DNA of 44,477 nt from Microbacterium sp. (GCA_017744855.1 JAGIAK010000010.1:1-44477), one strand, 5' to 3'; positions 7,162 to 16,316 are shown, counted from the first letter of the stretch. The notes: generated from the sequence alone by a model not told the origin. Translations and numbers: made by a program.

Positions 7162-8148
7162 TCAGGCCCTGCGAAAGGTCACAACCTCGCTGCGCCTGGA
7201 CTTCTCCATCGACAGCCCCATGAGCTCCAGTCGCCGGAAGACGCGCCGCGGCAGCTCCGGGAGCTCGGCGCTGCGGCCGACCGGCGCCTTCGCGAGCCCG
7301 GTGAAGAGCGAGAGGTCGACGCCGCCGCCCCTGACCTCGATGCGGGCGTAGTCGCTGCGCGTGCGCCACCGCAGCTCCTCCAGGTCGGAGTAGCGCACGA
7401 CGTACGCCGACGAGCCGACACCGATGCGCAGCTCGTCGTTCCCGAACGCCACGGTGCAGTCTTCCGTCCGCCGGCGGAGGACGGCGGTGAGGATCCCGTA
7501 CGCGGGCAGACCGATCACGAGCGCGAGGATCACGATCGACATCTTCGGACCGAGGCGCATGACCACGTCGTCGGCGAGGATCATCACAACGATGCCGATG
7601 GCGGCGCAGACGAGGACGATGCCGACGATCGCGATGGTGACGTCGCGCATCCTCACTTCGATAGCGCGGAAGCGCACGAAGGAGCCGTCTCCGCGCTCGT
7701 CGCGCTCCCACTCCGGTGGGACGCGCACCGGGGCCTTCCGCCGCTCCCTGCGCGTCATGGCGTCGGTCCCCCGCCCCAGCAGCGCGAGCCAGATCCAGGC
7801 GGTCGCCGGCACAGCGGCGAGCTGCGCGACGGCGATCACGGCCTTGAGGGGCTCCGGGGCGGAAGCGAGGAGACGACCCCCGACCTCCGTGAAGAACACC
7901 ATGACCGCGGCGAGGATGACTGCCACGCCGATGTGCAGGATGAGGCCGTTGCGCGGCATCCGGTACGTGAGGTTGGCGAAAGCGACGCCGAGACACCATC
8001 CGCCGACCAGCATCAGGAGGAACTGGGGGAAGTCCAGATTCGCATCCGCGAGGGTGAGGAGCACGGCTGCGGTGAGCAGCACGATCCCCCACAGCACAGG
8101 GCTGAGCAGGAGTCGGCGCCACAGCGGGACGGCGATGGCGTCGGTCAT
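7162..8148 (-). CDS. multi-pass membrane protein with PH-like C-terminal domain, unknown function
   Basis: 328 residues from ATG 8148, chosen because TAGGAT (8161-8156) lies 7 nt before it; ATG 8157 is in frame but lies inside that box. Hydrophobic segments suggest about six transmembrane helices: four in the first 130 residues (for example LWGIVLLTAAVLLTLADA and VIAVAQLAAVPATAWIWLAL) and two around residues 170-235 (IAIVGIVLVCAAIGIVVMIL; IVILALVIGLPAYGILTAVL). The last 90 residues (CTVAFGNDELRIGVGSSAYV, VRYSDLEELRWRT) look like a cytoplasmic beta-rich bPH-type domain. No enzymatic motif is seen. Confidence 0.7.
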   Translation of the reverse strand: MTDAIAVPLWRRLLLSPVLWGIVLLTAAVLLTLADANLDFPQFLLMLVGGWCLGVAFANLTYRMPRNGLILHIGVAVILAAVMVFFTEVGGRLLASAPEPLKAVIAVAQLAAVPATAWIWLALLGRGTDAMTRRERRKAPVRVPPEWERDERGDGSFVRFRAIEVRMRDVTIAIVGIVLVCAAIGIVVMILADDVVMRLGPKMSIVILALVIGLPAYGILTAVLRRRTEDCTVAFGNDELRIGVGSSAYVVRYSDLEELRWRTRSDYARIEVRGGGVDLSLFTGLAKAPVGRSAELPELPRRVFRRLELMGLSMEKSRRSEVVTFRRA

Positions 8149-8187
8149 CACCGCCATCCTAGGCGGGGTCGCGGCGCGTGCGAACGC

Positions 8188-9480
8188 TCAGCCCTTGCTG
8201 TCGCGTCCCCCCGGCTCGTGCGCGTGCGACGGCTCCTTGCCCCTGTCGGGGTGCGACGGCCCGGTGTTCCCGGTGCCTCCGGTCGGCGACACCGGTGCGG
8301 TGACGGGGACGACGCTCGGCGAGTCGTCGGAGACGATGGACTCCACGACGGGGTCCGGGGGGATGCCGGCATCCGGCTCCGGCGCGACGACCTCGCGCGC
8401 CGCGATCGCCGCCGCGATCCGATGCAGGGAAGACGACGCAGGCAGGGCCGCGGCCGCCGTCCCTCCGACCACGGCGACCAGCGCGCACGCACCTGCCACG
8501 ACCGCGACGACGCGAGTCCGCAGCCTGCGCGCTGCCGTTCGACGACGGATCGCGCGCCGTCCGGTCGTCGCCGCCGACGCGACGCGGGGCGGCACGACGA
8601 GCTCCACGGGCAGGACGGTCGTCGCGGCCGCGTCCAGCGCCTCCAGCCGCTCGGCCTCCTCCCGCACCTCCACCGCCGTGGGACGGTCGGCCGGATCGAA
8701 AGCCGTCATCCGCTCCAGCAGGCTCCTCCAGCGTCCATCCACCTCTCCGGCGATCGTCGGAGGGACGGTGAGTCGCACGAGAGCGGACTCGATGCTCGTC
8801 CCCGAGGCGTATCCCGGCCGCCCCGTGAGCGCTTCGATGAGCACGAGCCCGAGGGCGTAGACGTCGACGGCGGGGGTCAGCTCCGCGCCCCGCAGCTGCT
8901 CAGGCGACATGTAGGTGACGGTGCCGAGGACGATGCCGGGCGACGTCAGCCGCGAGGCCCCGATGGCGCAGGCGATGCCGAAGTCCGCGAGCATGGCCGT
9001 GGAGAGGCTGCCTTCTCGCCGTGGGCGCTTGAGGAGCACGTTGGCTGGCTTGACGTCGCGGTGGATGAGGCCGGATGCGTGCACGGCGTCGAGGCCGTCG
9101 GCGAGCTGGCGTGCGAGTCGGGCCGTCTCCCGCGCGGACAGGGGACCGGAGAGCAGCCGCGTCGCGAGCGTCGGCCCGTCCACGTACTCCATGACGAGGT
9201 ATTGGGCGCGACCGGGGGCGAGCTGCGAATCGAACAGCGTCACCAGGGAGGTGTGATCCAGTGACGCCAGCGCCGCCTTCTCCACGTGCGCTCGGTCCGC
9301 CGATGAGACGGCGTCGTCCTGCGGGCGGAACATCTTGATCGCGACCGTGCGCTCGAGCAGCGCGTCCTCGGCGCGGTACACGGTCGCCATGCCGCCGCGT
9401 CCGATCACGTCGCGCAGGCGGTAGCGCCCGTCGAGGAGCACCTCGGTGATCGTCGCCTCGGTCAGGGTCGTGTCATGCAT
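8188..9480 (-). CDS. Hanks-type serine/threonine protein kinase, membrane-anchored
   Basis: 430 residues. The kinase domain spans about residues 18-285: glycine loop GRGGMATVYRAED, Lys in VAIKMF, catalytic loop LIHRDVKPANVLL, DFG in LADFGIA, activation segment GTVTYMSPEQ and DVYALGLVLIEALTGRPGY. A juxtamembrane RRAIRRRTAARRLRTR stretch precedes one transmembrane helix (VVAVVAGACALVAVVGG). The remaining 75 or so residues outside the cell are Pro/Ser/Gly-rich with no PASTA repeats, so the input signal is not the usual muropeptide. Start ATG 9480 has GGAGCT upstream and TACCGT further up. No partner phosphatase or FHA gene is in the window. Confidence 0.94.
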   Translation of the reverse strand: MHDTTLTEATITEVLLDGRYRLRDVIGRGGMATVYRAEDALLERTVAIKMFRPQDDAVSSADRAHVEKAALASLDHTSLVTLFDSQLAPGRAQYLVMEYVDGPTLATRLLSGPLSARETARLARQLADGLDAVHASGLIHRDVKPANVLLKRPRREGSLSTAMLADFGIACAIGASRLTSPGIVLGTVTYMSPEQLRGAELTPAVDVYALGLVLIEALTGRPGYASGTSIESALVRLTVPPTIAGEVDGRWRSLLERMTAFDPADRPTAVEVREEAERLEALDAAATTVLPVELVVPPRVASAATTGRRAIRRRTAARRLRTRVVAVVAGACALVAVVGGTAAAALPASSSLHRIAAAIAAREVVAPEPDAGIPPDPVVESIVSDDSPSVVPVTAPVSPTGGTGNTGPSHPDRGKEPSHAHEPGGRDSKG

Positions 9481-9565
9481 AGCTCCTGACGGTAGGGGCG
9501 GCGGATCGGCCTGTCAGGGGGCTTGACGCGGGGCCATCTGGCACTCGTGGCGATACCGTGGAGAC

Positions 9566-11245
9566 ATGAGCGCACCCATCGACCCCACCCGCACCGCAGC
9601 CTGGTCCGAGCTGCGCACCATCCGCGAGGGCTTCACGCCCGACCTGCGGGGCTGGTTCGCCGCGGATCCCGATCGCGCGAAGCGCTTCTCGCTGCCGCTG
9701 GCCGACCTGCACGTCGATCTGTCGAAGAACCTCGTCACCGACGAGGTTCTGTCGGCCCTGCTCCGTCTCGCCGAGCAGACGGGTGTGGCCGACCGGTTCG
9801 CGTCGATGCTCGCCGGAGACCACATCAACACCACGGAGGACCGTGCGGTGCTGCACACGGCCCTCCGTCGACCCGCAGGCGCGGAGCCGCGTCTCGTCGT
9901 CGACGGCCAGGACGTGAATGCCGACGTGCACGAGGTGCTCGACGCCCTCTCCGCATTCGCCGACCGGGTGCGCTCCGGCGACTGGCGCGGCATCACCGGC
10001 AAGAAGGTGACGCACGTGGTGAACATCGGCATCGGCGGCTCCGACCTCGGTCCCGTGATGGTCTACGAGGCGCTGAAGCCCTACGCAGATGCGGGGATCC
10101 AGGCACGATTCGTCTCCAACATCGACCCGACCGACCTCGCTCAGAAGACGGCCGACCTCGACCCGGAGACCACGCTCTTCATCGTCGCATCGAAGACCTT
10201 CACGACGCTCGAGACCCTGACCAACGCCCGCCTCGCGCGCGACTGGCTGTGGGCGGGCCTCGAGCGGGCCGGCGCGATCTCGGGCGACGACGACTCCCGC
10301 ACCGACGCCGTGGCGCACCACTTCGTGGCCGTATCCACCGCTCTCGACAAGGTCGCGGCCTTCGGCATCGACCCCGCGAACGCCTTCGGCTTCTGGGACT
10401 GGGTGGGCGGCCGCTACTCGGTCGACTCCGCCATCGGCCTCTCCCTCGCGATCGCACTGGGCCACGACGTGTTCCGCGACCTCCTCGCCGGCTTCCACGC
10501 CGTCGACGAGCACGTGCGCACGACGCCACTGGAGCGCAACGTCCCCGTGCTGATGGGGCTGCTCAACGTCTGGTACGTCAACTTCTTCGACGCGCAGTCG
10601 CACGCCGTGCTGCCCTATGCACAGCAGCTCAGCCGCTTCCCCGCGTACCTGCAGCAACTGACGATGGAGTCGAACGGCAAGTCGGTGCGCTGGGACGGCT
10701 CCCCCGTCACGACGGACACCGGCGAGGTGTTCTGGGGCGAGCCTGGCACCAACGGCCAGCACGCCTTCTACCAGCTCATCCACCAGGGCACTCGGGTGAT
10801 CCCCGCCGACTTCATCGCGTTCGTGAACCCCGCCTACCCGCTCAGCGACGGCGGCCAGGACGTGCACGAGCTGTTCCTCGCGAACTTCCTCGCGCAGACC
10901 AAGGCGCTCGCGTTCGGCAAGACCGCCGAGGAGGTCGAGACCGAGGGCACGACCGGCGCGCTCGTCGCCGCCCGCACGTTCTCGGGCAACCGCCCGACCA
11001 CGTCGATCTTCGCTCCGGCGCTCACGCCTCGGGTGCTCGGCCAGCTCATCGCCCTGTACGAGCACATCACTTTCACGCAGGGCACGATCTGGGGCATCAA
11101 CTCCTTCGACCAGTGGGGCGTCGAGCTCGGCAAGCAGCTCGCCATGCAGATCGCCCCGGCCATCGGCGGCGACGAGTCCGCCGTCGAGGCTCAGGACGCG
11201 TCGACGAGGGCGCTCCTCGCCTACTACCGCGCGCATCGCGCGTAG
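9566..11245 (+). CDS. pgi: glucose-6-phosphate isomerase
   Basis: 559 residues, full length for the long bacterial/eukaryotic PGI type. Interconverts glucose 6-phosphate and fructose 6-phosphate in glycolysis and gluconeogenesis, in the cytosol. [18 protein letters not shown] and [17 protein letters not shown] are the two phosphate-binding sugar-isomerase motifs; [20 protein letters not shown] is the PGI signature carrying the catalytic Glu and His, and [10 protein letters not shown] holds the C-terminal catalytic Lys. TACCGT at 9554-9559, 6 nt before ATG 9566, predicts a leaderless transcript. Divergent from the kinase, convergent with the acyltransferase gene. Confidence 0.98.
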   Translation: MSAPIDPTRTAAWSELRTIREGFTPDLRGWFAADPDRAKRFSLPLADLHVDLSKNLVTDEVLSALLRLAEQTGVADRFASMLAGDHINTTEDRAVLHTALRRPAGAEPRLVVDGQDVNADVHEVLDALSAFADRVRSGDWRGITGKKVTHVVNIGIGGSDLGPVMVYEALKPYADAGIQARFVSNIDPTDLAQKTADLDPETTLFIVASKTFTTLETLTNARLARDWLWAGLERAGAISGDDDSRTDAVAHHFVAVSTALDKVAAFGIDPANAFGFWDWVGGRYSVDSAIGLSLAIALGHDVFRDLLAGFHAVDEHVRTTPLERNVPVLMGLLNVWYVNFFDAQSHAVLPYAQQLSRFPAYLQQLTMESNGKSVRWDGSPVTTDTGEVFWGEPGTNGQHAFYQLIHQGTRVIPADFIAFVNPAYPLSDGGQDVHELFLANFLAQTKALAFGKTAEEVETEGTTGALVAARTFSGNRPTTSIFAPALTPRVLGQLIALYEHITFTQGTIWGINSFDQWGVELGKQLAMQIAPAIGGDESAVEAQDASTRALLAYYRAHRA

Positions 11246-11250
11246 CGGGG

Positions 11251-12201
11251 TCAGGCGGCGGCGACGCGCATCCTGCTCTGCCCGGTGAGCCACGGGGAGA
11301 GCGGGGTGCGCAGCGCGGCGAGTCCGATCGCGAGCGGCACGAGGATGCCGAGCACGAACTGCGCCCAGGGCGGGGCGCCGAGCCAGAGCACCAGCGGATG
11401 CAGCAGCACCACGGTGAGCAGCGGCAGAGCGAGCAAGGTGCACACCTTCGAGAAGCGCCCTGGACGGACCACACTCTCTGCGACGAGGATCAGGCCGATC
11501 GAGATCGCGGCCGACGCGATGGTCGACAACGCTGGCGTACCGTCGTCGCCTAGCTTGATGTCCAGCGGAGCCGCAGCACCGACGGCGACGAGCGCCGCCC
11601 CCGCGGCGAGCGCGAGGATGCCGGTGACAAGCGGCGCCGGGATGCTCTCACGCACCCGTCGCAGCGCATCGCCGATCAACAGATAGATCAGGCACGTGGC
11701 GATGTACCCGACGCCCAGAGGCGTGCGCGACAGCGGTTCGCTCCAGGTCCAGGCCACGACGGCGCCGGCGATGCCGATCCCCCACTGCACGGCGTACGGG
11801 AACCGTCCGATGGCACGGAACAGCACGGCGGTGAAGAACAGCGCCGACACGAACCACAGGGTCACGTAGGGCATCTGCGCGAACCGCCCGCCAGCCACGC
11901 CGCCCGCGATCCTGTCGAGCGCGCCGGAGGGCTTCACCGCGAGCAGTGCCGCGGTCAGCAGCAGAAAGCCCGCGACGTAGGGCCGCCCGAGGCTCAGCGC
12001 CCGACGCGACACCTCGGTGCGCAGCATCCGGTCGGGCTTCCAGAGGTAGCCGGTGAGGATGAAGAACACCGCCACATGCCAGGAGTAGAGCCACTCCTGG
12101 GTGACGTCCTTCGTGAACGCATGCCCGGCGACGATCGCCGCGACGGCGATGAGCCGTACGAGATCGATCGCGCCGGACCTGTCGGGGAGCTGATCGAGCA
12201 T
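11251..12201 (-). CDS. acyltransferase 3 family membrane protein
   Basis: 316 residues from ATG 12201, 6 nt after GATACT (12213-12208); an upstream in-frame ATG at 12234 would overlap this promoter. AIDLVRLIAVAAIVAGHAF contains the conserved R and H of the acyltransferase-3 N-terminus, and LYSWHVAVFFILTGYLWKPD is the F-F-x-L-S/T-G-Y-L signature. About ten transmembrane helices follow. Members transfer acetyl or other acyl groups to sugars of surface polysaccharides, lipids or antibiotics. No glycosyltransferases are adjacent, so the acceptor is unknown. Stop lies 6 nt from the pgi stop (convergent). Confidence 0.87.
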   Translation of the reverse strand: MLDQLPDRSGAIDLVRLIAVAAIVAGHAFTKDVTQEWLYSWHVAVFFILTGYLWKPDRMLRTEVSRRALSLGRPYVAGFLLLTAALLAVKPSGALDRIAGGVAGGRFAQMPYVTLWFVSALFFTAVLFRAIGRFPYAVQWGIGIAGAVVAWTWSEPLSRTPLGVGYIATCLIYLLIGDALRRVRESIPAPLVTGILALAAGAALVAVGAAAPLDIKLGDDGTPALSTIASAAISIGLILVAESVVRPGRFSKVCTLLALPLLTVVLLHPLVLWLGAPPWAQFVLGILVPLAIGLAALRTPLSPWLTGQSRMRVAAA

Positions 12202-12271
12202 CGCCCTAGTATCCGTCGACCTCCCTATGAGCACAGTGGGCTTGACCAGGGCGGCGGGCTATGGTCGGTGC

Positions 12272-12556
12272 ATGGAGTCCGTAGCGGAGGTCAACGCGCT
12301 CGCCCTCAACGTCGCCATCCCCGAGCACCTGCGCTGGGAGGATGAAAGACGCGGCGAGGTGTTCCAGTTGCAGTCGATCACCGTGCGGCTGCTGCCAGAC
12401 GGATCCCTCGCTGCGAAGGCCTACGGACGCCCGGTCGCGGGCGGCCGAGGCGCGTACGTCTCGTTCGCCGTGCGCCGCTCCCCCGAGATCGACGCGCTCG
12501 TCGCCGAGGCAGCCGTGGCGGCCGCCGCGCGCTGGTCGGCGAACACCGGGCTCTAG
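12272..12556 (+). CDS. conserved hypothetical protein
   Basis: 94 residues from ATG 12272, with TATGGT (12260-12265) 6 nt upstream as a likely -10 of a leaderless transcript. The protein is soluble; EDERRGEVFQLQSITVRLLP followed by DGSLAAKAYGRPVAGGRGAY suggests alternating beta strands, and the C-terminal VAEAAVAAAARWSANTGL is a helix. I recognise no domain. Convergent with the next small gene. Confidence 0.65.
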   Translation: MESVAEVNALALNVAIPEHLRWEDERRGEVFQLQSITVRLLPDGSLAAKAYGRPVAGGRGAYVSFAVRRSPEIDALVAEAAVAAAARWSANTGL

Positions 12557-12581
12557 TCGCTGGGCACCCCCGGCGCGCCGG

Positions 12582-12878
12582 TCAGGAGCTGCCGTCGCGA
12601 GCGGCCGTCACCGCGGCGACGAGGGATTCGAGCGCTGCCTTGCCCGCCTCGTCGACGGTGAGCGCCATGATCGACGACATCGCCAGCAGCACCTCGAACT
12701 CCGCCGGGGTCTTCGCCTTGCCGAACAAGGACTTACGCTGCGACACCCGCACCTCGCGGAACGTCGATACGGGATTGCGCGCGGTCTCGAGCTTGCCGTG
12801 ATGCTTGAACTTCGCGACCGTCGCCCCGTCGAACACGATCGACTCGCCGTCTGCTCCCTGCACCTCGATGCTCGTCAT
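12582..12878 (-). CDS. hypothetical protein with short beta-rich N-terminus and helical C-terminus
   Basis: 98 residues from ATG 12878; TACGAT (12890-12885) is 6 nt upstream. A GTG at 12884 in the same frame is the alternative start. The first half (SIVFDGATVAKFKHHGKLET, then NPVSTFREVRVSQRKSLFG) looks like strands of a small PH/DUF4429-type fold, and the last 40 residues are helical (ALTVDEAGKAALESLVAAV). Family assignment is tentative and no function is suggested by neighbours. Confidence 0.6.
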   Translation of the reverse strand: MTSIEVQGADGESIVFDGATVAKFKHHGKLETARNPVSTFREVRVSQRKSLFGKAKTPAEFEVLLAMSSIMALTVDEAGKAALESLVAAVTAARDGSS

Positions 12879-13158
12879 GCGCACATCGTACAGCGCACGC
12901 GAATCGAGGATAACGTGGTGTGCCGACCACCCGGCAGGTGACGCGAGGATCCGAAATCACCCCCGTGAAGAGGTCATCTCGACCGAGACTCGCTTTCGCC
13001 CGTCTCTCAGCCTCTACAAAGGTTCCGAGTGCGTCGCGTCCCAGCGCATGCGCCCTCGAAATCAGTTGCGACTGTGAGCGCGCCCCAGCGTCCCCTCCGC
13101 CGCCTTCCCCGGGTGACGCGGCCTCCCTGGCGCGCGCTCACACCAGAGAGGGAGAACG

Positions 13159-15081
13159 ATGTCAGACCGAAATCCGAGATCCACCGCGCGAACGCGTGCG
13201 CCTTTCCTGCTCGGGGGCGCGATGGCGATGCTCATCGTCCCGGCGCTCGCCCCGATGGCTGCACAGGCGGCACCCGCAGCCGACGCAGAGGTGACGACGA
13301 TCGCGCGCGCTGGTGCATTCACCCAGGTCGTGCCTGACGGCGTGTGCTCCGTCAACGTCATCGTCGCGGGCGCTCCCGGCGGCAGCGCGGTGGCAGCCGG
13401 CGACGTGGAGCCCGACCCCGACGGCGATCCCGGCGACCTCCGCGGCCCCAACGGCGCAGGCGCGGTGTTCAGCGCCAGCCTCGCCGTGCAGGCGGGCCAG
13501 ACGCTCACCGGCACGGTCGGCGGCGCAGGCAGCAACGGCGGCGGTGGCGGGCTGCCCGGCGGCGGCACCGGGGGAACCGGCACGCACCGCGGCGCAGGCG
13601 GCGGCGGTTACAGCGAGCTGAGCTTCGGCGGCGACCTGCTGCTTCTGGCGGCCGGCGGTGGCGGCACGGGTGGCGGTCACACCGCCGACTTCGGCAGCGG
13701 TGGCGACGGCGGATTCGACCTCGCCGGCGGCGTCGCGGTCGGCGGCGGCTTCGTCTACGCCGGCGGCAACGGTGAGAACGGCCAGGACAGCGGCGTGCTT
13801 GAGGACGTCCAGACGGCGCCCGGCGGCGGCCTGGGCGGTTCGACCGTCGGCGGCGCTGCGGGCACCAACCCGCGCAGCCAGACCGATCCCGACCTCCCCG
13901 GATTCAACTGGGACGGCTTCGCCGGCTCGTCTCTCCAGGGCGGCAACGGCGGTCCCGACAACTTCGCGGATGCCGGCGGCGCCGGTGGCGGCGGATTCTT
14001 CGGCGGCGGCGGCGGCGCGGCGACCGACGGCGACGTCGGCGGCGGCGCGACCGGCTACTTCGTGGGCGGCGGCGGCGGTGGCGGTGCGAGCTACTCCTCC
14101 GAGTCCGCACTGCTCAGCGGTCTCGACCTCGCCAAGAACCGCGACGCGGACAGCGGCGCGGCGCTGGCAGCATTCGTCGAGTTCGACTGGGTGATGTGCG
14201 ACTACGACCTCGCCGTGTCGAAGACCGTCGTCGGAACGCCCGTGTACGAGGACGGCGCCACCGTGCGCTACTCCGTGGTCGTCACGAACAACGGCCCAGA
14301 GGACATGGCGATCGGCGACACGGTGACGCTGGTCGACGACCTCGCCACCGGCGGCACCCTCGTCTCGATCGACGGTCTGACCACGAGCGAGCCCGCCGTC
14401 GGCGACACGATCACGGGCGACATCGAGGCGTACGACCTCGTCGACCTCGGTGGCGACATCGGAGAGCGCCCGCGGGGCCTCGCTGCCGGCGCGAGCGCGA
14501 CGTTCGTGTATGACGTCGTCGTGAACGGCACGGAGCCGGTGACGAACACGGTCACCATCTCCGACCGCGCGACCGAGGACGCCGACGACGTGGCGAGCGC
14601 CACGATCGATCCGGCCGCTCCGTCGCTCTCCCTCGTGAAGACCGCGAGCCTGGCCAAGGCCACGCAGGTCGGCCAGAAGATCACCTACTCGTTCGCGGTG
14701 ACCAACACCGGCAACATCGATCTGCGCAACATCGCGATCGCGGAGGGCTCGTTCAGCGGAAAGGGCACGCTCCCCGCTCCGACATGCCCCGCCGACCCGG
14801 TGATCCCCGGCGCGAGCGTGACCTGCACCACGGTCTACACCGTGGTCGCGGAGGACCTCACCGGCGCGGCGATCACCAACACGGCGTCAGCCACGGCGTC
14901 CACCCCGGGTGGCGCAGCGGTCAAGAGCGCCGACGCCGCGGCTCAGGTGCCGACCGTCAAGCCGGCCGTCGGCCTCGCGACCACCGGTGGCGAGCTGAAC
15001 GGCCTGTGGGTGGCATCCGGTGCGGCTGCTCTGCTCGTCGGCGCCGCAGCGCTGTTCTTCGCCCGTCGGCGGATGAGCTGA
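13159..15081 (+). CDS. LAxTG-anchored cell-surface protein with Gly-rich domain and two DUF11-like repeats
   Basis: 640 residues with GGGAGA before ATG 13159. Layout: signal peptide (1-38, ending PMAAQAAPA); a glycine-rich region (about 45-345) with repeated GGGG and GGAGG runs, like gly-rich surface beta domains; a first beta-sandwich repeat (about 348-490, DLAVSKTVVGTPVYEDGATV...VTNNGPEDMAIGD) and a second (about 495-595, SLVKTASLAKATQVGQKITY...VTNTGNIDLRN), both DUF11-like; then LATTGGE at about 606, one transmembrane helix and ARRRMS. LAxTG is the sorting signal of actinobacterial class E-type sortases, so the protein should be covalently attached to peptidoglycan. No sortase gene is in the window. 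The 280 bp upstream (12879-13158) holds no gene I can support; TACAAA near 13015 is a weak -10 candidate. Confidence 0.9.
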   Translation: MSDRNPRSTARTRAPFLLGGAMAMLIVPALAPMAAQAAPAADAEVTTIARAGAFTQVVPDGVCSVNVIVAGAPGGSAVAAGDVEPDPDGDPGDLRGPNGAGAVFSASLAVQAGQTLTGTVGGAGSNGGGGGLPGGGTGGTGTHRGAGGGGYSELSFGGDLLLLAAGGGGTGGGHTADFGSGGDGGFDLAGGVAVGGGFVYAGGNGENGQDSGVLEDVQTAPGGGLGGSTVGGAAGTNPRSQTDPDLPGFNWDGFAGSSLQGGNGGPDNFADAGGAGGGGFFGGGGGAATDGDVGGGATGYFVGGGGGGGASYSSESALLSGLDLAKNRDADSGAALAAFVEFDWVMCDYDLAVSKTVVGTPVYEDGATVRYSVVVTNNGPEDMAIGDTVTLVDDLATGGTLVSIDGLTTSEPAVGDTITGDIEAYDLVDLGGDIGERPRGLAAGASATFVYDVVVNGTEPVTNTVTISDRATEDADDVASATIDPAAPSLSLVKTASLAKATQVGQKITYSFAVTNTGNIDLRNIAIAEGSFSGKGTLPAPTCPADPVIPGASVTCTTVYTVVAEDLTGAAITNTASATASTPGGAAVKSADAAAQVPTVKPAVGLATTGGELNGLWVASGAAALLVGAAALFFARRRMS

Positions 15082-15097
15082 CACTCACGCTGTGACC

Positions 15098-15137
15098 AGG
15101 AAGGCTCCCCTCCCGCACGCGGGAGGGGAGCCTTCCT
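15098..15137. terminator. bidirectional intrinsic terminator-like hairpin
   Basis: A perfect 19-bp inverted repeat, arms 15098-15116 and 15119-15137, with almost no loop, lies between the convergent stops of the LAxTG protein (15081) and the SGNH hydrolase (15146). The stem is GC-rich and no U-tract follows, as is usual in high-GC actinobacteria. It can serve both strands. Confidence 0.85.
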
Positions 15138-15145
15138 CGTGTGTC

Positions 15146-16303
15146 TCATGCACGCGCCCCCGCGGCGAGCAGACCTGCAGCGCCGAACGCCGCTTCCACG
15201 AACCGGTCCGCGATCTTGCTCTGCCCCGTCGCGTTTGGGTGCAATCCGTCGTACAGATCTCCCTCATCGCCTGGGCCGAGCAGCACCCGCCCGTCGAGCG
15301 CTTGCAGGTTCCCGTCCCCACGCGCGCGGCGACGGGCGACTTCCGCGTCGATCAGCCGCCTGATCCGCGACACGGTGAGCCCGCCGGCCACGCCATCGTC
15401 GGTGCGGGGTGCGGCGAAGATCCTCCCGTCGGGGCCCCACATCGTCGGCCCCGGGTCGTTCTCATGCGCAGGACACAAGAGCGGCGAGATGACGAGGATC
15501 GGTGTGTTCGGGTGCGCTTCGCGGATCGTGTCGAGGAATCCGTTCAGCGCCGAAGTGAAGGCGCGCTCCCGCATCGTGTCCAGGTTGACGATGTTGATGC
15601 CGATCTCCAGGCTGATCAGCGACGCGGGCTGGTCTCGGATGGCGCGAGCCATGAACGGGTCCAGGTGGCATTGGCCGGCCACGCCGAGGTTCATCAGAGA
15701 GAGCCCCGACGCTCTGGCCACCTTCTCCGGCCAGGTGAGCAGGGCCCGGCCGGCGTCCGAGGCCTGGCTGATGGAGCTGCCGTGGTGAAGCCAGATCGGG
15801 CGGTCCTGCTCGATGGGTCTCAGCACGGCGCCGCTCGGGATGCGCACGTCGATCAGCGTGAACACCGAGACGACGGGGAACCAGATCTCCACTGCACGCT
15901 CGACTCCGCCCTGGCCCAGATCGATACGCATCGACGACCTCTGACCGGGGCCCATCTCGACCCCGCCCGTCACCAGATCGAAGGGAACGATCTTCTCCGC
16001 GGTCACCGTGAGCGGCGTGCACACAGCTCCGTCGATGACGACGTCGAACACGCTTCCCTCCGAGCCGGTACCCGGGTAGAGCCCGCGGAGGAGCTCGAAT
16101 TCCATCTCGATGACTGCCGCATCGGTCACGCATTCGATCCGCACGCCAGACGGCGTGGCGCTCACGTAGTCGAGGGCCGGGCTCTCGATCGCCGCACGCC
16201 CGGAGGTCGGGGCACGGTGGAACACAGCTCCCCCACTGGGGGGCGTCTCCACCTCGAGCGCACCGCGAACGCAGGACAGGCCGACGTCAAGAACAGAGAT
16301 CAT
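15146..16303 (-). CDS. SGNH/GDSL hydrolase (probable carbohydrate or acyl esterase)
   Basis: 385 residues from ATG 16303. An N-terminal beta-rich domain of about 180 residues is followed by an SGNH fold: block I IWLHHGSSISQAS (nucleophile Ser), block II NLGVAGQCHLDPF (Gly), block III LEIGINIVNLD (GxN) and block V DGLHPNATGQ (Asp and His). No signal peptide is seen, so it should act in the cytosol. The gene diverges from the sugar-binding lipoprotein gene and shares its operator-rich promoter, suggesting it removes acetyl or other esters from imported sugars (inference). Substrate unknown; a thioesterase role cannot be excluded. Confidence 0.87.
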   Translation of the reverse strand: MISVLDVGLSCVRGALEVETPPSGGAVFHRAPTSGRAAIESPALDYVSATPSGVRIECVTDAAVIEMEFELLRGLYPGTGSEGSVFDVVIDGAVCTPLTVTAEKIVPFDLVTGGVEMGPGQRSSMRIDLGQGGVERAVEIWFPVVSVFTLIDVRIPSGAVLRPIEQDRPIWLHHGSSISQASDAGRALLTWPEKVARASGLSLMNLGVAGQCHLDPFMARAIRDQPASLISLEIGINIVNLDTMRERAFTSALNGFLDTIREAHPNTPILVISPLLCPAHENDPGPTMWGPDGRIFAAPRTDDGVAGGLTVSRIRRLIDAEVARRRARGDGNLQALDGRVLLGPGDEGDLYDGLHPNATGQSKIADRFVEAAFGAAGLLAAGARA

Positions 16304-16316
16304 CGCGGATCTAGAA

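Noticed and set aside
9473..11443. 656-residue minus-strand frame opposite pgi
   Set aside because: Antisense shadow; pgi is unmistakable on the plus strand.
12879..13158. Intergenic 280 bp searched for a tRNA, riboswitch or small ORF
   Set aside because: No cloverleaf, no strong conserved RNA fold and no convincing ORF with a start signal; only weak promoter-like boxes seen.
13540..14100. GGC-rich repeats considered as a DNA repeat array
   Set aside because: The repeats follow the reading frame of the glycine-rich protein domain and vary at third positions, so they are coding low-complexity sequence, not a DNA element.
15098..15137. Perfect inverted repeat considered as an attachment site or transposon end
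   Set aside because: It lies exactly between convergent stops, has no flanking direct repeats or recombinase, and resembles the other GC-rich terminators at 17687, 20104 and 38704.
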